Positions 41,418-42,750 of a stretch of 42,750 nt of DNA are shown piece by piece. Within the stretch, counting starts at the first letter, position 1. Each line of letters opens with the position of its first letter. The notes under the pieces were generated by a model, which was not told the DNA's origin, ran no database searches, and worked only from the letters and a program-made list of their open reading frames with translations. The translations under genes were made by a program, and so were the position numbers. The stretch comes from Rhizobium sp. J15 (GTDB taxonomy: Bacteria > Pseudomonadota > Alphaproteobacteria > Rhizobiales > Rhizobiaceae): the NCBI RefSeq assembly GCF_002531825.1, contig NZ_NWSX01000053.1, positions 1 through 42,750 of the forward strand. Direction: 5' to 3'.

Positions 41418-42671
41418 ATGGTGGTCGCACGCGTATTCGGAAAGTCGTCGTCGGAAGCCATCCAGCGCGAAAACGAGCGGCTGGCTGCGCTGCAGCAGCT
41501 CGATCTCCTCGACACGCCGAGGGACGAAGGCTTCGAGCGGATCGTACGCCTGATAAAGCAGATCTTCGCCATCGACATCGGCATCGTCTCCCTGATCGAC
41601 GGGCATCGGCAATGGTACAAGGCCTGTTCCGGCCTGTCAGCCGACGAGGTGGCGCTCGATGACACGTTCTGCCGCTGCGTGGTGGACTGTGATGAACCAG
41701 TCATCGTGCAGGATGCAACCAAGGATTCACGCTTTGCGCGACATCCTTCGGTGACCGGCGCGGATCATATCCGCTTCTATGCCGGCGTTCCCTTGCGGAC
41801 GAAGGCCGGGCATATGATCGGAACGGTATGCGCGATCGACCGCAGGCCGCGATCGTTCGGCAATAGAGACCTTGCCATTCTCGAGGAACTGGCGGGAGCG
41901 GCGATGGACCGCATCGAGCTCATGCAGTCTGCCGCCACCGACAGCCTGACGGAGGCGATGACCCGGCGTGCCTTCAAGCAGGAGGCCGATCAGCTGATTT
42001 CGCTTGCGCTGCGGCATCAGCACGACCTGTCATGCATCGTCTTCGATATCGACCACTTCAAGCGGGTCAACGATACGCATGGACATGCCGCGGGGGACGC
42101 GGTTCTCAAGGCGGTTGCGTCGATCTGCAAGGCAACGCTTCGCGTCGGCGATCTCTTCGGCCGCATCGGAGGCGAGGAATTCGCCGTCGTCCTGCCGCAT
42201 GTCGATCGGGAAGGTTCGGTTGCGGTCGCAGAAAAGCTCAGAGCCGCCATCGCCTCCCAGCCGGTTTTCGGCGATCACGGTTCCCTGCACGTGACGGCCA
42301 GCCTTGGAACGTCGGCGCTTTCCATCGTCAGCAAGGACATAGAGACGCTGCTCGCTCAGGCGGACGCGGCGATGTATCAGGCCAAACGTGACGGACGGAA
42401 CCAGTGCGTGTCGTGGAGCTCTATCCACGCCGATAACGCGATCGGCGCTCGGCGGCGGGTGCTGAAGGCGGGCTCGATATTGTTCAACGACCGGCGCTCG
42501 ACCATCGACTGCACCGTAAAGTCCATCGGTTCCGAGAGCGCCGGGATTTCAGTTTCCAATACGACGGGCATTCCCTCGGAATTCATTCTCGCCATCAAGG
42601 GAGAAGGATTCGAAACGAATTGCCGGGTGATCGCGCAGGACCGGCAGCACCTGGAAGTGGCTTTCCGATAA
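41418..42671 (+). CDS. Diguanylate cyclase with GAF and degenerate PilZ-like domain
   Basis: The cytoplasmic protein makes cyclic di-GMP. A GAF domain covers about residues 25-168 with the LLDTPRDEGFERIV start and a Cys pair in DTFCRCVVD, similar to a group often misread as phytochrome-like. The GGDEF domain covers about 172-330: DIDHFKRVNDTHGHAAGD, active site GGEEF (251-255), and an inhibitory RxxD site (R242, D245) five residues before it. The tail (345-417) resembles PilZ: RRRVLK, a strand set and CRVIAQDRQHLEVAF. Its second binding motif is degraded (GSESAG instead of D-x-S-x-x-G). AGGAGG lies nine bases before the ATG. Confidence 0.87.
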   Translation: MVVARVFGKSSSEAIQRENERLAALQQLDLLDTPRDEGFERIVRLIKQIFAIDIGIVSLIDGHRQWYKACSGLSADEVALDDTFCRCVVDCDEPVIVQDATKDSRFARHPSVTGADHIRFYAGVPLRTKAGHMIGTVCAIDRRPRSFGNRDLAILEELAGAAMDRIELMQSAATDSLTEAMTRRAFKQEADQLISLALRHQHDLSCIVFDIDHFKRVNDTHGHAAGDAVLKAVASICKATLRVGDLFGRIGGEEFAVVLPHVDREGSVAVAEKLRAAIASQPVFGDHGSLHVTASLGTSALSIVSKDIETLLAQADAAMYQAKRDGRNQCVSWSSIHADNAIGARRRVLKAGSILFNDRRSTIDCTVKSIGSESAGISVSNTTGIPSEFILAIKGEGFETNCRVIAQDRQHLEVAFR

Positions 42672-42675
42672 AGCA

Positions 42676-42710
42676 TGGTGCCGAAAAGTGCGAGCGGTTT
42701 TCGGCAACCT
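42676..42710. repeat. Rhizobial hairpin repeat at the right edge (RIME-like)
   Basis: GCCGAAAA (42680-42687) and TTTTCGGC (42698-42705) form an 8-bp stem after the cyclase gene. The wording CATGGTGCCGAAAAGTGCGAG resembles the dispersed intergenic repeat of Rhizobium genomes. The stem could help transcript ends, but no clean T-run follows. Copy number could not be tested. Confidence 0.5.
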
Positions 42711-42750
42711 GTTCTAAGTGTTTAGTCCCGGCATTTGATGGATAGGGTCG

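Noticed and set aside
41309..41662. 117-codon frame overlapping the start of the cyclase gene
   Set aside because: No recognisable domain, and most of it lies inside the GAF-coding region in another frame.

Overview
The window looks like chromosomal DNA from a rhizobium close to Rhizobium leguminosarum, R. etli or R. phaseoli. It is GC-rich, with strong third-position GC bias and long antisense shadow reading frames. It carries several rhizobium-type features: a chimeric malic enzyme with a phosphotransacetylase-like tail, a class II and a class I DAHP synthase, a cobalamin riboswitch ahead of bluB, a chemoreceptor with a C-terminal WEEF tail, and intergenic hairpin repeats of the kind scattered through rhizobial genomes. 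The species was inferred by eye only. No rRNA, tRNA, CRISPR array, insertion sequence or phage module was seen.

Layout. 1-4670: a hairpin repeat, then gph (minus), rpiA, a DUF2059 exported protein, acylphosphatase, a small minus-strand gene, three 23-bp repeats and gor. 4671-7668: a dispersed repeat, a solitary TadG-like protein (minus) and divergent class II DAHP synthase. 7695-13526: a bidirectional terminator, an exporter-type ABC transporter (minus), a GFA-family protein, a DUF1003 membrane protein, nadE and a TolB-like propeller protein. 13560-15530: a less GC-rich accessory patch of small unknown genes, including a free-standing exported SecD P1-head-like protein. 15570-16814: class I DAHP synthase (minus) with an apparent attenuator. 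16973-19490: a chemoreceptor plus a co-oriented exported sensor-like protein. 19778-22321: cobalamin riboswitch, bluB, DUF2865 protein and a short LMW phosphatase. 22353-26133: malic enzyme, a P-loop kinase-like protein and a Sel1-repeat protein. 26392-33049: a BBE-type FAD oxidoreductase, a TetR regulator and a divergent RND efflux operon. 33077-37140: histidine phosphatase, LpxH-like hydrolase, MFS transporter and dipeptide epimerase. 37241-41269: a four-gene Mla/MCE-type lipid transport operon with a STAS-permease fusion. 41418-42671: a GAF-GGDEF-PilZ-like diguanylate cyclase.

The most interesting observation is the 165-nt leader of the class I DAHP synthase gene on the minus strand (about 16638-16814). 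A candidate promoter is placed so that transcription would start on the A of an ATG. That ATG opens a 24-codon reading frame with four Tyr codons and one Phe codon. The frame is followed by mutually exclusive 1:2, 2:3 and 3:4 RNA pairings and a 9-bp terminator with a U-run. This is the architecture of a translation-coupled attenuator, here apparently tyrosine-sensing and leaderless. Other control elements are a ribosome-site-sequestering hairpin after the cobalamin riboswitch, and a near-perfect TetR operator with an intrinsic terminator between it and the RND operon.
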